The position numbers and the translations under genes are program-made. A model generated the notes under the pieces. It did not search any database, had not been told where the DNA came from, and saw nothing but the letters and a program-made list of their open reading frames with translations. A stretch of 59,987 nt of DNA from Burkholderiales bacterium (GTDB lineage: Bacteria > Pseudomonadota > Gammaproteobacteria > Burkholderiales > Burkholderiaceae_C), in contig CANFPU010000009.1 of assembly GCA_947448955.1 (NCBI GenBank), positions 1-59,987 of the forward strand, given 5' to 3'. The first letter of the stretch is position 1. Each line of letters starts with the position of its first letter. Shown here piece by piece: positions 18,383 through 27,197 of the stretch.

Positions 18383-19474
18383 ATGACCTGGAGCAAGACT
18401 TTGACCCTCCCCCACAAGCCCAGCCCCGCGACCGAACCGCGCCTGACCTCGCTGTCTCATGGCGGTGGTTGTGGCTGCAAGATCGCCCCCGGTGTGTTGT
18501 CCGAGATTCTCAAGGGCACTGCGGCGATGCCGATGCCGCCCGAGCTGATGGTGGGCATCGAGACTGCCGACGACGCGGCCGTCTACCGACTCAATGACCA
18601 TCAAGCGCTGATCGCCACGACCGACTTTTTCATGCCCATCGTCGACGACCCGTACGACTTTGGCCGTATCGCCGCCACCAACGCGATCAGCGATGTTTAC
18701 GCGATGGGTGGGCGACCCATCATGGCGCTGGCGCTGGTGGGCATGCCGATCAATGTGCTGTCCACCACCACGATAGGTCGGGTGCTCGAGGGCGGTGCGT
18801 CGATGTGCAAGCTGGCGGGCATCCCGATTGCCGGCGGCCACACCATCGATTCGGTCGAGGCAATCTATGGGCTGGTGGTGATGGGCTTGGTGCACCCCGA
18901 CCGCGTCAAGCGCAATGCCGACGCCCGCCCTGGCGATCTGTTGGTACTGGGCAAGCCGGTCGGCGTGGGCGTCATGAGCGCGGCGCTCAAGCAGGGCCAG
19001 TTGGGCGAGGTGGGCTATGCGCAGATGATCGCCACGACCACCGCCCTCAACACACCAGGGCCTGACCTGGCCGAACTACCGGGCGTGCATGCGATCACCG
19101 ATGTCACCGGCTTCGGCCTCGCTGGCCACGCGCTGGAAATGGCGCGTGGTGCCCGCTGCGAGTTGCGGATCGATTGGTCCGCTGTTCCCCTGCTGCCGGG
19201 CGTTCGCGCGTTGGCTGCGCGCGGCTTCATCACCGGCGCCTCGGGTCGCAATTGGGCTGGCTACGGCGCCGATGTGCAGCTGTCCTCGTCGTTGGACGCC
19301 GAAGACCGTGCGCTGTTGACCGACCCGCAAACCAGCGGTGGTCTGCTCGTGGCCTGCGACCCATCGGCGCTGGATGCCGTGCTGGCCACCTTTGGTCGCC
19401 ACGGCTTCGCCCAGGCCGCGGTGGTGGGTCAGGTGTTGGCTGCCAGCGGACCACCGCGGCTGGTGGTCCGATAG
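18383..19474 (+). CDS. selD: Selenide, water dikinase
   Basis: 363 residues. SelD makes selenophosphate from selenide and ATP, the selenium donor for selenocysteine tRNA and for 2-selenouridine tRNA. The active-site segment HGGGCGCKIAPGVL is present with Cys30 (Cys rather than Sec) and Cys32, followed by DDAAVY, TTDFFMPIVDDPYDFGRIAA, and GGHTIDS. The C-terminal DPQTSGGLLVACDP is typical. No selA, selB or mnmH gene lies nearby. The ATG at 18383 lacks a clear ribosome binding site, so a slightly different start is possible. Confidence 0.93.
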   Translation: MTWSKTLTLPHKPSPATEPRLTSLSHGGGCGCKIAPGVLSEILKGTAAMPMPPELMVGIETADDAAVYRLNDHQALIATTDFFMPIVDDPYDFGRIAATNAISDVYAMGGRPIMALALVGMPINVLSTTTIGRVLEGGASMCKLAGIPIAGGHTIDSVEAIYGLVVMGLVHPDRVKRNADARPGDLLVLGKPVGVGVMSAALKQGQLGEVGYAQMIATTTALNTPGPDLAELPGVHAITDVTGFGLAGHALEMARGARCELRIDWSAVPLLPGVRALAARGFITGASGRNWAGYGADVQLSSSLDAEDRALLTDPQTSGGLLVACDPSALDAVLATFGRHGFAQAAVVGQVLAASGPPRLVVR

Positions 19475-19585
19475 GATGGAACGCTGTGCCTGGCGGGATG
19501 CGTCAGAATGAATGTCTGCGCTGGTGGCCCGTCCGGTTGACGGCTGGCGCCAGCGCTCAATCGGCTGCGGCCGCGAGGACGACTT

Positions 19586-20683
19586 ATGCGACAACTCGAG
19601 TTCGGCTGGTTCCTGCCCACGGCTGGTGACACCACGGCCTACGCTGATCGCGACGCGACCGTGCCGCCTTCGATGGCGATGTTCGACCGGGTCGTCGCTG
19701 CCGCCGAAAAGGCCGGTTTCGAGTACATGCTGGTGCCTGTCTCCTGGACTTGCTGGGACGCCTACATTTCCTCGGCGATGGTGTTGGCGCGGTCACGGAC
19801 GATCCGCATGCTGGTGGCAGCGCGTCCTGGCTACATGAGTCCGGTGCTGCTGGCCCGGATGATCGCGGCGATGGACCAGCTGTCGGACGGTCGGGTCGCG
19901 GTCAACCTGATCGCTGGTCAGAGCGAGGCCGAGGCGGTCCAGGACGGGATTTTGCTGCCCAAGGAAGAGCGCTACGCACTGATGGAAGAAGAGGTCAGCA
20001 TCCTCAAGGCGCTGTGGACCGAGCGCGGGGCGGTCACCTTCGAAGGCCGCCACCACCAGATCAACGGCGCGCGGATCTCGCCCAAGCCGCTGCAGCGACC
20101 TCACCCGCGCTTCTATCTCGGCGGTGGCTCGCCTGAAGCCTGGGAGCTGTCGGCCCGTCATGCCGATGTGCACCTGTTCTGGGGCGACACGACCGAGACG
20201 ATCGCCGCCAACATGCGCGATATCCGTGAGCGTGCCGCGCGTTACGGCCGTGAGCACGACATCGGCTTCGGCATGCGCCTGCAGATCGTCTGCCGCGAGA
20301 CCGAGGAGGAGGCTTGGGAGGCGGCCCATACCTTGGTGGCCGGGGTGACCGACTCGCAGACCACATTCATCCGCCAACACTACGGCGGCTCGGCGGCCAA
20401 CCGGCGAGTCCAGGAACTCGCGCTGACCCATGGCGAACTGATCGCGCCGCATCTTTGGACTGGCATCACAAAGGTTCGCCCAGGCGCAGGCATCGCGGTG
20501 GTCGGCAATCCGCAGCAATGCGCCGACACGCTGCAGCAGTTCATCGATCTGGGCTGCCACTCTTTCTGCCTGTCAGGCTATCTGCACGACGAAGAGGCCG
20601 AGCGCTTTGCCCGCTGGGTTCGTCCGCTACTGGCCGAGCGCAACGGCGCGCGCATGCCGACGCCGGCGCTGCCACTGGTCTGA
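19586..20683 (+). CDS. LLM-class flavin-dependent monooxygenase, SsuD-like
   Basis: 365 residues. The sequence follows alkanesulfonate monooxygenase SsuD through most of its length: FGWFLPTAGDTT, VAARPGYMSPVLLARMIAAMDQLSDGRVAVNLIAGQ, LYxWGDTTETI-like LFWGDTTETIAANM, and the C-terminal HSFCLSGYLHDEEAERF. Such enzymes use reduced FMN from a partner reductase to oxidise sulfonates or related substrates. No ssuE reductase or ssuABC transporter is near; the next gene is a Bug receptor, which might supply its substrate. GAGGACGACTT precedes the ATG. Confidence 0.87.
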   Translation: MRQLEFGWFLPTAGDTTAYADRDATVPPSMAMFDRVVAAAEKAGFEYMLVPVSWTCWDAYISSAMVLARSRTIRMLVAARPGYMSPVLLARMIAAMDQLSDGRVAVNLIAGQSEAEAVQDGILLPKEERYALMEEEVSILKALWTERGAVTFEGRHHQINGARISPKPLQRPHPRFYLGGGSPEAWELSARHADVHLFWGDTTETIAANMRDIRERAARYGREHDIGFGMRLQIVCRETEEEAWEAAHTLVAGVTDSQTTFIRQHYGGSAANRRVQELALTHGELIAPHLWTGITKVRPGAGIAVVGNPQQCADTLQQFIDLGCHSFCLSGYLHDEEAERFARWVRPLLAERNGARMPTPALPLV

Positions 20684-20749
20684 AACCTAACGCTGCCGTG
20701 AATCGAGGGTTTCTCGGCGTAGCCCATCATCTCTGAAGGAAACCAAGCC

Positions 20750-21736
20750 ATGAATCTGCTCAAACACCTTCTGCTGGCCGTCTCGTTGTTGGCGGCTTTG
20801 CCGGCATCCGCGCAGAGCGCAGCCACCAGCGCGCAGGCCGCTGCGTTCCCCAGCCGCCAGATCAAGGTGCTGGTGCCTTTCAATGCCGGCAGTGGCGCCG
20901 ACTCCTCGTCGCGCTTCTATGGCGAGCAGCTCGGGCGGATGTTCAACCAGCAGGTGCTGGTCGAGAATCGTCCAGGTGGCAGCGGGTTGATCGCGGTGCA
21001 GGCCACACGCCAGGCGCCGGCAGACGGCCACACCATCCTGATGGGCAGCAATTCGCCCGCGGTGGTCAACGCCGTGACGATGAAAAACCTGCCCTACGAC
21101 CCCTTCAAGGACCTGCGGCCGCTCTACGGACTGGCGATCAGTCCGGTGGCTTTCGTGGTGCGGGGCGATTCACCCCACAAGACCATGGGCGACTTGGTGG
21201 CCGCTGCGAAAAAGGACAAGCGCGCGCTGCAGCTCGGCGACTACTCGGCCGGCTACAAGCTGGTGGCGGCCTGGCTGGGGACGGCCAGCGGCCTGCGCGT
21301 CGATCACATCCCCTACAAAGGTGGCGCGCAGATGCTGACCGATGTCGTCGGCGGTCAGCTTGAGGTTGGCGTGATCGACTTCACCGGCACCATAGAGTTG
21401 TTGAAGGGCGGCCGCCTGCGGGTGCTGGCCATCACCGCCGACAAGCGTGAAGCGATGTTCCCGGAGATCCCGACCATGAAGGAGAGCGGCTTCGCCGACT
21501 TCGAGACCTCGGTCTGGTCGGCCTTCTTCGTGCGCGGCGAAACGCCGGACGACGTGGTCGAGAAGCTGGCAGCGGCGATCCAGAAGGTGATGAACTCCGA
21601 GGCCGGCAAGGCCTACCATGCCTCGCTGCCTTCTGCGCCGATGATGATGGGTCCGAAGGCCTTGGGGGAATTCCAGCGCCGCGAATACGAGCGCTTCAAG
21701 CGTGTCGCTGAGCTCGCAGGCATCAAGCCCGAGTGA
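20750..21736 (+). CDS. Bug/TctC-family periplasmic substrate-binding protein
   Basis: 328 residues. Signal peptide MNLLKHLLLAVSLLAALPASAQSA. The mature protein has QIKVLVPFNAGSGADSSSRFYGEQL, VENRPGGSGLIAVQATRQAPADGHTILMGSNS and DHIPYKGGAQMLTDVVGGQLEVGVID. AAGGAAACCAAGCC precedes the ATG. It lies 66 bases after the SsuD-like gene and is probably co-transcribed with it. It is the third receptor of this family within 7 kb; the three differ clearly from each other, so they are not recent duplicates. Confidence 0.88.
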   Translation: MNLLKHLLLAVSLLAALPASAQSAATSAQAAAFPSRQIKVLVPFNAGSGADSSSRFYGEQLGRMFNQQVLVENRPGGSGLIAVQATRQAPADGHTILMGSNSPAVVNAVTMKNLPYDPFKDLRPLYGLAISPVAFVVRGDSPHKTMGDLVAAAKKDKRALQLGDYSAGYKLVAAWLGTASGLRVDHIPYKGGAQMLTDVVGGQLEVGVIDFTGTIELLKGGRLRVLAITADKREAMFPEIPTMKESGFADFETSVWSAFFVRGETPDDVVEKLAAAIQKVMNSEAGKAYHASLPSAPMMMGPKALGEFQRREYERFKRVAELAGIKPE

Positions 21737-21902
21737 TTCGCCAGGGCGTCGCATGCGGCTGCGAAAGCGCAGCAGCGGCGTGACTTGTTCGAGCTGGGCC
21801 GACCCACTCCAGGCTGCACCGCTGTCGCGCCGACAGGAACTGCCCCTACAGGGTCTGAACCCACAAGCGATGAACCGGCAGGCTATGCGCTATTCCAAAA
21901 AA

Positions 21903-21922
21903 GCACTTTCTGTGTAAAGTGC
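21903..21922. promoter_or_regulatory. Inverted repeat upstream of gnd-zwf
   Basis: GCACTTT-CTGTGT-AAAGTGC, seven perfect pairs, in a short AT-rich patch 33 bases before the gnd start. It may be an operator for a sugar-responsive regulator or overlap the gnd-zwf promoter (a TAAAGT -10-like box lies inside it). No known consensus recognised. Confidence 0.4.
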
Positions 21923-21954
21923 CCTAAATAATTTATCAACTCTAAGGAAGCGCC

Positions 21955-22935
21955 ATGCAACTCGGCATGATCGGATTGGGTCGCATGGGCGGCAATATTG
22001 TCAGGCGCTTGATGCGCGACGGCCACCACTGTGTGGTCTATGACAACAACCCAGCGGCGGTGCTTGCCCTGGGTGGCGAGGGGGCTGTCACCAGCCAGGA
22101 CCTGGCCGACTTGGTGCGCCAACTCAGCGCGCCACGTGCGGTCTGGGTGATGCTGCCGTCGGGTGCGATCACCGAGGCGGCAGTCACCGCCTTGGGCGAT
22201 CTACTGTCCGCTGGGGATGTCATCATCGACGGCGGCAACTCCAACTACAAAGACGACGTTCGCCGGGCCCAGGAACTGGCGGGCAAGGGCATCCGCTACA
22301 TCGACGTCGGTACCAGCGGCGGGGTCTGGGGTCTGGAGCGAGGCTATTGCCTGATGATCGGCGGCGACCGCGATTCGGTGCAGCGCTTGGATCCGATCTT
22401 CAAGACCTTGGCGCCAGGTATTGGCGAGATCGACCGCACACCGGGACGTGCCCAGCGTCAATCGACCGCTGAGGAGGGTTACCTCTACACCGGTCCTGCC
22501 GGGTCGGGTCACTTCGTCAAGATGGTGCACAACGGCATCGAGTACGGGCTGATGCAAGCCTATGCCGAGGGCCTGGACATTCTCAAGGGTGTTGCTCAGG
22601 AGGTGATCCCTGCCGAGCGTCGTTACGACCTGGACCTGGCCGATATCACCGAACTGTGGCGGCGTGGCAGCGTGGTCTCGTCCTGGTTGCTCGACTTGAG
22701 TGCCGTTGCGCTGGCCGAAGACCCTCAGCTCAAGGGTTATTCAGGCCATGTCGAGGATTCCGGCGAGGGCCGCTGGACCATCATGGCGGCAATTGAGGAA
22801 GCGGTGCCGACCGATGTGCTGTCGGCCGCGCTCTACACGCGCTTCCGTTCGCGCCAGGACCACACTTTTGCAGAAAAGCTGCTGTCGGCGATGCGCAAGC
22901 AGTTCGGTGGCCACCAAGAACCTCAGAAAGGATGA
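21955..22935 (+). CDS. gnd: 6-phosphogluconate dehydrogenase (decarboxylating), short type
   Basis: 326 residues, the short form (about 300-330) rather than the 470-residue enteric form. It oxidises 6-phosphogluconate to ribulose 5-phosphate and CO2. Seen: nucleotide-binding [54 protein letters not shown], and the catalytic region [21 protein letters not shown]. Residues about 160-175 form an arginine/glutamine-rich insertion. AAGGAAGCGCC precedes the ATG. Its stop overlaps the zwf start by four bases (ATGA), so the two are translationally coupled. Confidence 0.94.
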   Translation: MQLGMIGLGRMGGNIVRRLMRDGHHCVVYDNNPAAVLALGGEGAVTSQDLADLVRQLSAPRAVWVMLPSGAITEAAVTALGDLLSAGDVIIDGGNSNYKDDVRRAQELAGKGIRYIDVGTSGGVWGLERGYCLMIGGDRDSVQRLDPIFKTLAPGIGEIDRTPGRAQRQSTAEEGYLYTGPAGSGHFVKMVHNGIEYGLMQAYAEGLDILKGVAQEVIPAERRYDLDLADITELWRRGSVVSSWLLDLSAVALAEDPQLKGYSGHVEDSGEGRWTIMAAIEEAVPTDVLSAALYTRFRSRQDHTFAEKLLSAMRKQFGGHQEPQKG

Positions 22936-24491
22936 CCGTGGCCAAAGCCAATGATGTCGAACACGACACGATCCCCCACGGCCAGCAGGCACCCGCCTGC
23001 ATCATGGTCATCTTCGGCGCCGCCGGCGACCTCACCAAGCGCTTGCTGATCCCGGCGCTGTACAACCTGGCGCGCACCGGGCTGCTGCCTGAGAAGTTCG
23101 CGTTGATCGGGGTCGACCGACTCGAGATGACCGACGCCGCATTCCGCCTGCACCTCGATGCTGCGGTACGCGCATTCGCTGCTGACAAGCATTACTCGCA
23201 GGCACTCGACGAGCTGCACTGGAACGAGCTGCTGCAGCGCATCAGCTACCTGCCGGGCGACTTCGGCGACCCGCTGGCCTATGGCCGGCTGGCTGACCGG
23301 CTCGGCGAAGTCAGCGAAGCCCAACCCGACGGCGGCAGCGTGTTGTTCTACCTGGCGGTGGCGGCACGGTTTTTCGGCGGCATCGTCGACCAGCTTGGCG
23401 CCGCCGGTCTCGTCACCGAAGCGCCGGGCCGCTGGCGCCGGGTGGTGGTCGAGAAGCCTTTCGGTCACGACATGGCCTCGGCGCGCGCACTCAACACCCA
23501 GTTACGGCGCAGCCTGGCCGAGCCCCAGATTTACCGCATGGACCATTTCCTGGGCAAGGAGACGGTGCAGAACATCATGCTGATGCGCTTTGCCAACAGC
23601 ATTTTCGAGCCGCTGTGGAACCGCGATCACATCGACCATGTGCAGATCACCGTGGCCGAGACCGTGGGCGTCGAGAGCCGGGCCGGCTTTTACGAAAGTA
23701 CCGGCGCATTGCGCGACATGGTGCCAAACCATGTGTTCCAGCTGCTGGCGCTGACCGCGATGGAGCCGCCCGCGTCGTTCTCGGCCGACGCCATCCGCAA
23801 CGAGAAGACCAAGGTGCTGAACTCGGTGCACCGGGTCGATGCGGCCAGCGACAGCGTGCGCGGCCAGTACGCAGTCGGCCAGCGCGACGGCCAACTGCTG
23901 ACGGGCTACCGCGAAGAAGCTGGCGTGGCAGCCAGCAGCATGACCGAGACCTATGTGGCGATGAAGCTCGGGGTCGACAACTGGCGCTGGTCCGGCGTGC
24001 CTTTCTACCTGCGAACTGGCAAGGCGATGGCCAAGCGCAGCAGCGAGATCGTGATCCAGTTCAAGCGCCCGCCGCTGTCGCTGTTCCGCGATACCGCGAC
24101 CGAGGCGCTGACGCCCAACGCGTTGGTGCTCAAGCTCCAGCCCGATGAAGGCGCAGCGCTGATGTTTGGCGCCAAGATTCCTGGGCCCAGCATCTCGATC
24201 GGTCAGGTGCACATGGATTTCCACTACAAGGACTACTTCCAGAACGCACCGAGCACCGGCTACGAGACGCTGATCTACGACTGCATGATCGGCGACGCGA
24301 CGCTGTTCCAACGTTCGGACAGCGTGATCGCGGGCTGGCAGATCGTCCAGCCCTTGCTTGACTATTGGGCCGCGGCTCCAGCCGAGGGTGAGACGGCCCC
24401 GCTGGCGAACTACGCGGCCGGTTCCGAAGGCCCTGCCGCTGCGGACGCTTTGCTGCAGGCAAGCGGACGGTCCTGGAAGCACTTGGTCTGA
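22932..24491 (+). CDS. zwf: Glucose-6-phosphate 1-dehydrogenase
   Basis: 519 residues. First enzyme of the oxidative pentose phosphate and Entner-Doudoroff routes, giving NADPH and 6-phosphogluconolactone. Seen: [22 protein letters not shown] (nucleotide binding), [14 protein letters not shown], the active-site [21 protein letters not shown], and [11 protein letters not shown]. It overlaps gnd by four bases. An acyl-CoA ligase follows after 25 bases, an unusual partner, perhaps just sharing the transcript. No pgl or edd gene is in the window. Confidence 0.95.
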   Translation: MTVAKANDVEHDTIPHGQQAPACIMVIFGAAGDLTKRLLIPALYNLARTGLLPEKFALIGVDRLEMTDAAFRLHLDAAVRAFAADKHYSQALDELHWNELLQRISYLPGDFGDPLAYGRLADRLGEVSEAQPDGGSVLFYLAVAARFFGGIVDQLGAAGLVTEAPGRWRRVVVEKPFGHDMASARALNTQLRRSLAEPQIYRMDHFLGKETVQNIMLMRFANSIFEPLWNRDHIDHVQITVAETVGVESRAGFYESTGALRDMVPNHVFQLLALTAMEPPASFSADAIRNEKTKVLNSVHRVDAASDSVRGQYAVGQRDGQLLTGYREEAGVAASSMTETYVAMKLGVDNWRWSGVPFYLRTGKAMAKRSSEIVIQFKRPPLSLFRDTATEALTPNALVLKLQPDEGAALMFGAKIPGPSISIGQVHMDFHYKDYFQNAPSTGYETLIYDCMIGDATLFQRSDSVIAGWQIVQPLLDYWAAAPAEGETAPLANYAAGSEGPAAADALLQASGRSWKHLV

Positions 24492-24516
24492 GCCCAGCGA
24501 CTCGACAGGAGACATC

Positions 24517-26124
24517 ATGACGTGGAATTTCGGGGATATCTTGGATGTGGTCGGCTCGCAGGTCCCACCGCAGTCGCCGGCATTCATCCACGGCCAGCGT
24601 GTCATTGCCTGGGGTGAAGCGAATCAGATGACCAACAAGCTGGCCCGGGCGCTGATGGCGCGTGGCTCGCAGCCTGGTGACAAGATCGCGATCTACATGC
24701 GCAACCGCCCGGAATACCTGCTCGCGCTGGCCGCAGGTTGGAAGGCGCGGCTCACCCATGTGAACGTCAACTACCGCTACACGCCCCAGGAGGTCTGGTA
24801 CATCTTTGACAATTCCGACGCGCAGACGGTGGTCTATGCGTCGGAATTCCGCGATGCAGTGGCCGAGATCCGGCCCCGCCTGCCTCGGGTGAAGACCTGG
24901 ATCGAGGTCGGTGCCACGGGCGACATCGCGCCGTTTGCCGAGTCCTTCGACGATCTGGCCCAACAAGGCAGGGGTGATCCCCTGGACATTGAGCGCTCGG
25001 GTGACGACCAGTTCTTTATCTACACCGGCGGTACCACCGGCATGCCCAAGGGGGTGATGTGGACCCATGACGACCTTCGCGAGATTTCATTGCAAGCGGC
25101 CCGGCTGCTGGGCCCGGTGCCTGAAACGCTGGACGAGTTGGCCGCGTTCACCCGGCAGGCCGGTCCTGGCGGCTGCATCCTGCCGGCGCCGCCGCTGATG
25201 CACGGCACAGGCTTGTTGACATCGATGGGCGCGATGATGGCCGGTGGTTGCGTCGTCACGCTTGAGGGCCAGACCTTCGATCCGGTAGAGATGTTGAACG
25301 CCGCACATCAGCACCGACCGCAGACGCTCGTGATCGTCGGCGACGCCTTTGGCAAACCGCTGCTCAATGCGCTCAACGCCGCACCCGGCGTCTACGACCT
25401 GTCCAGCGTCGCGGTCATCATTTCATCGGGTGTGATGTGGAGCCTGGAGGTCAAGTCGGGTTTGCTGGCGCACATGCCCAACGCAGTCCTCAACGATGGA
25501 TTCTCTTCGTCCGAAGCGCTGGGCATGGGCGCGTCGTTGATGACCAAGGACGCGCAAGTCCAGACCGCCAAGTTCGTGCTGGGCAGCCGCTGCAAGGTGT
25601 TTGATGAAAACGACCAGCCGGTCGCGCCGGGTTCCGGCTTGCCGGGCATGGTCGCCATCGCGCCACCCAATCCGATCGGCTACTACAAAGACGAGGAGAA
25701 GTCGGCGCGTACTTTCCGAGTGATCGATGGGGTGCGCTATTCAATTCCCGGCGACTGGTGTGTGGTCGAGACCGACGGCAGCCTGACCTTGTTGGGTCGC
25801 GGTAGCGCCTGCATCAATACCGCTGGCGAGAAGGTTTTTCCGGAAGAGGTCGAGGAAGCGCTCAAAACCCATCCCTGCGTCGAAGACGCGCTGGTGATTG
25901 GACTGGCCGACGACAAGTGGGGCCAGTCGGTCACGGCGGTGGTCCGGCTGGTCGATGGCGCGGCGCTGGTCGAAGACGCCTTGCGTGCCCATGTCCGCAA
26001 GGCGCTGGCGGGTTACAAGACCCCGAAACGCGTCTTCGCCACCACCGAAGTTTTGCGTGCCAGTAATGGCAAGGCCGATTACCCGACCGCCAGGAGGATC
26101 GCCCAGGATGCCGCGGCGGGTTGA
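24517..26124 (+). CDS. AMP-dependent acyl-CoA synthetase
   Basis: 535 residues, ANL superfamily. It activates a carboxylic acid with ATP and joins it to CoA. Seen: the AMP-binding loop FIYTGGTTGMPKGVMWTH, DGFSSSEALGMG, the hinge-like GRGSACINTAGEKVFPEEVEEAL, and the C-terminal lysine region GYKTPKRVF...SNGKADYPTAR. Residues around 230-290 (PAPPLMHGTGLL) suit fatty or alicyclic acyl substrates. ACAGGAGACATC precedes the ATG. Gap of 25 bases after zwf suggests one operon gnd-zwf-ligase. Confidence 0.9.
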   Translation: MTWNFGDILDVVGSQVPPQSPAFIHGQRVIAWGEANQMTNKLARALMARGSQPGDKIAIYMRNRPEYLLALAAGWKARLTHVNVNYRYTPQEVWYIFDNSDAQTVVYASEFRDAVAEIRPRLPRVKTWIEVGATGDIAPFAESFDDLAQQGRGDPLDIERSGDDQFFIYTGGTTGMPKGVMWTHDDLREISLQAARLLGPVPETLDELAAFTRQAGPGGCILPAPPLMHGTGLLTSMGAMMAGGCVVTLEGQTFDPVEMLNAAHQHRPQTLVIVGDAFGKPLLNALNAAPGVYDLSSVAVIISSGVMWSLEVKSGLLAHMPNAVLNDGFSSSEALGMGASLMTKDAQVQTAKFVLGSRCKVFDENDQPVAPGSGLPGMVAIAPPNPIGYYKDEEKSARTFRVIDGVRYSIPGDWCVVETDGSLTLLGRGSACINTAGEKVFPEEVEEALKTHPCVEDALVIGLADDKWGQSVTAVVRLVDGAALVEDALRAHVRKALAGYKTPKRVFATTEVLRASNGKADYPTARRIAQDAAAG

Positions 26125-26259
26125 GCCTGCGCGACCTTTGGTGCGGATCAAACCTGCCGTGATTTGCCCGACCCTGCCACTGCGGGCAAGCTTTCACTGC
26201 GCTGGGCCGATGCTGGCACGCGCCCAAACCAACGCCCCGAGCGTCTCTATCGGCCCTGG

Positions 26260-27132
26260 ATGATCGACAGCAAAAAACCGGTGTACCGCCCGCTGATGGG
26301 CGTCTTGTTCATGTGCATGGCCTGCACATTCTTTCCCGTGATGAACGGCTTGGCCAAATTGATGAGCCAACGCTACTCGTCCGAGCAGGTGGTCTGGGCG
26401 CGAACACTCAGCCATCTGATTCTGGTGCTGCTGGTGCTGTTGCCGCGCTACGGGCCGGACATCGTCAAGACCCAGCGCCCCGGCTTGCAGATCCTGCGCT
26501 CTTGCATGCTGCTGGCGTCGACGATGCTTTATTTCACGGCGATCAAATACATCTCGATTGCCCAGGCGTCATCGATCTCTTTCCTTGCGCCGCTGCTGGT
26601 GTTGGTGCTGGCTGGACCGATGTTGAATGAAAAAGTCACACCGGCGCGGGTCGTGGGCGTGGTGGTCGGCTTCATCGGTGTGCTGGTGGTCGTCAGACCG
26701 GGATCCGCCGTGTTCCAGCCCGCATCGCTGCTGATCGTCGTCAGCTCATTGTGTTACGCGATCTACCAGTTGCTGACTCGACGAGTTGCAGGCACGGATC
26801 GCCCGGAAACGTCGGTGGTTTACTCGGCCTTGGTCGGTTCTGTGCTGATGAGCCTGGCAGTGCCTTTTTCGTGGACCACACCGACGGGGTGGGTCGACTG
26901 TTTGCTGCTGGGCAGCCTGGGCGCGCTCGGCGCTTCGGGACATTACTGCTTGGCGCGTGCGATGACGTACGCCCCCGCCAACTTCGTGTCGCCCTTCAAT
27001 TACTGGCAGATGGTCGGATCGGTGGTTGTGGGCTATTTGATGTTTACCGAAATTCCGGATTTCTTCACCTGGGTCGGCACCGCGATGATCATCGCCGCGG
27101 GCTTGTACGTGGGCTTGAAGTCCAACAAGTAA
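26260..27132 (+). CDS. EamA/DMT-family membrane transporter
   Basis: 290 residues with ten hydrophobic segments in two EamA repeats (about 10-135 and 150-285). Members of this drug/metabolite family export amino acids, metabolites or drugs; the substrate cannot be told. The ATG at 26260 gives the usual length and starts just before the first membrane segment (PLMGVLFMCMACTFFPVMNG); a longer form from 26164 would add 32 polar residues. The ribosome binding site is weak. It converges on nasA. Confidence 0.85.
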   Translation: MIDSKKPVYRPLMGVLFMCMACTFFPVMNGLAKLMSQRYSSEQVVWARTLSHLILVLLVLLPRYGPDIVKTQRPGLQILRSCMLLASTMLYFTAIKYISIAQASSISFLAPLLVLVLAGPMLNEKVTPARVVGVVVGFIGVLVVVRPGSAVFQPASLLIVVSSLCYAIYQLLTRRVAGTDRPETSVVYSALVGSVLMSLAVPFSWTTPTGWVDCLLLGSLGALGASGHYCLARAMTYAPANFVSPFNYWQMVGSVVVGYLMFTEIPDFFTWVGTAMIIAAGLYVGLKSNK

Positions 27133-27152
27133 GTTCGCGGCCGAGCGACGTC

Positions 27153-27192
27153 CAGCCGCTGAAATCTTCAGGCCGCTGGCCAACAGCGGCTG
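27153..27192. terminator. Candidate bidirectional terminator between EamA gene and nasA
   Basis: CAGCCGCTG (27153-27161) pairs with CAGCGGCTG (27184-27192), and an alternative inner stem CCGCTG/CAGCGG is possible. It lies between two convergent genes. No real U-run is present on either strand, so its strength is uncertain. Confidence 0.35.
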
Positions 27193-27197
27193 TTGTG

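Noticed and set aside
18383-19474. SelD as sign of a local selenoprotein locus
   Set aside because: No selA, selB, tRNA-Sec or selenoprotein gene was found nearby and the active site uses Cys, so no more than the single gene can be claimed.
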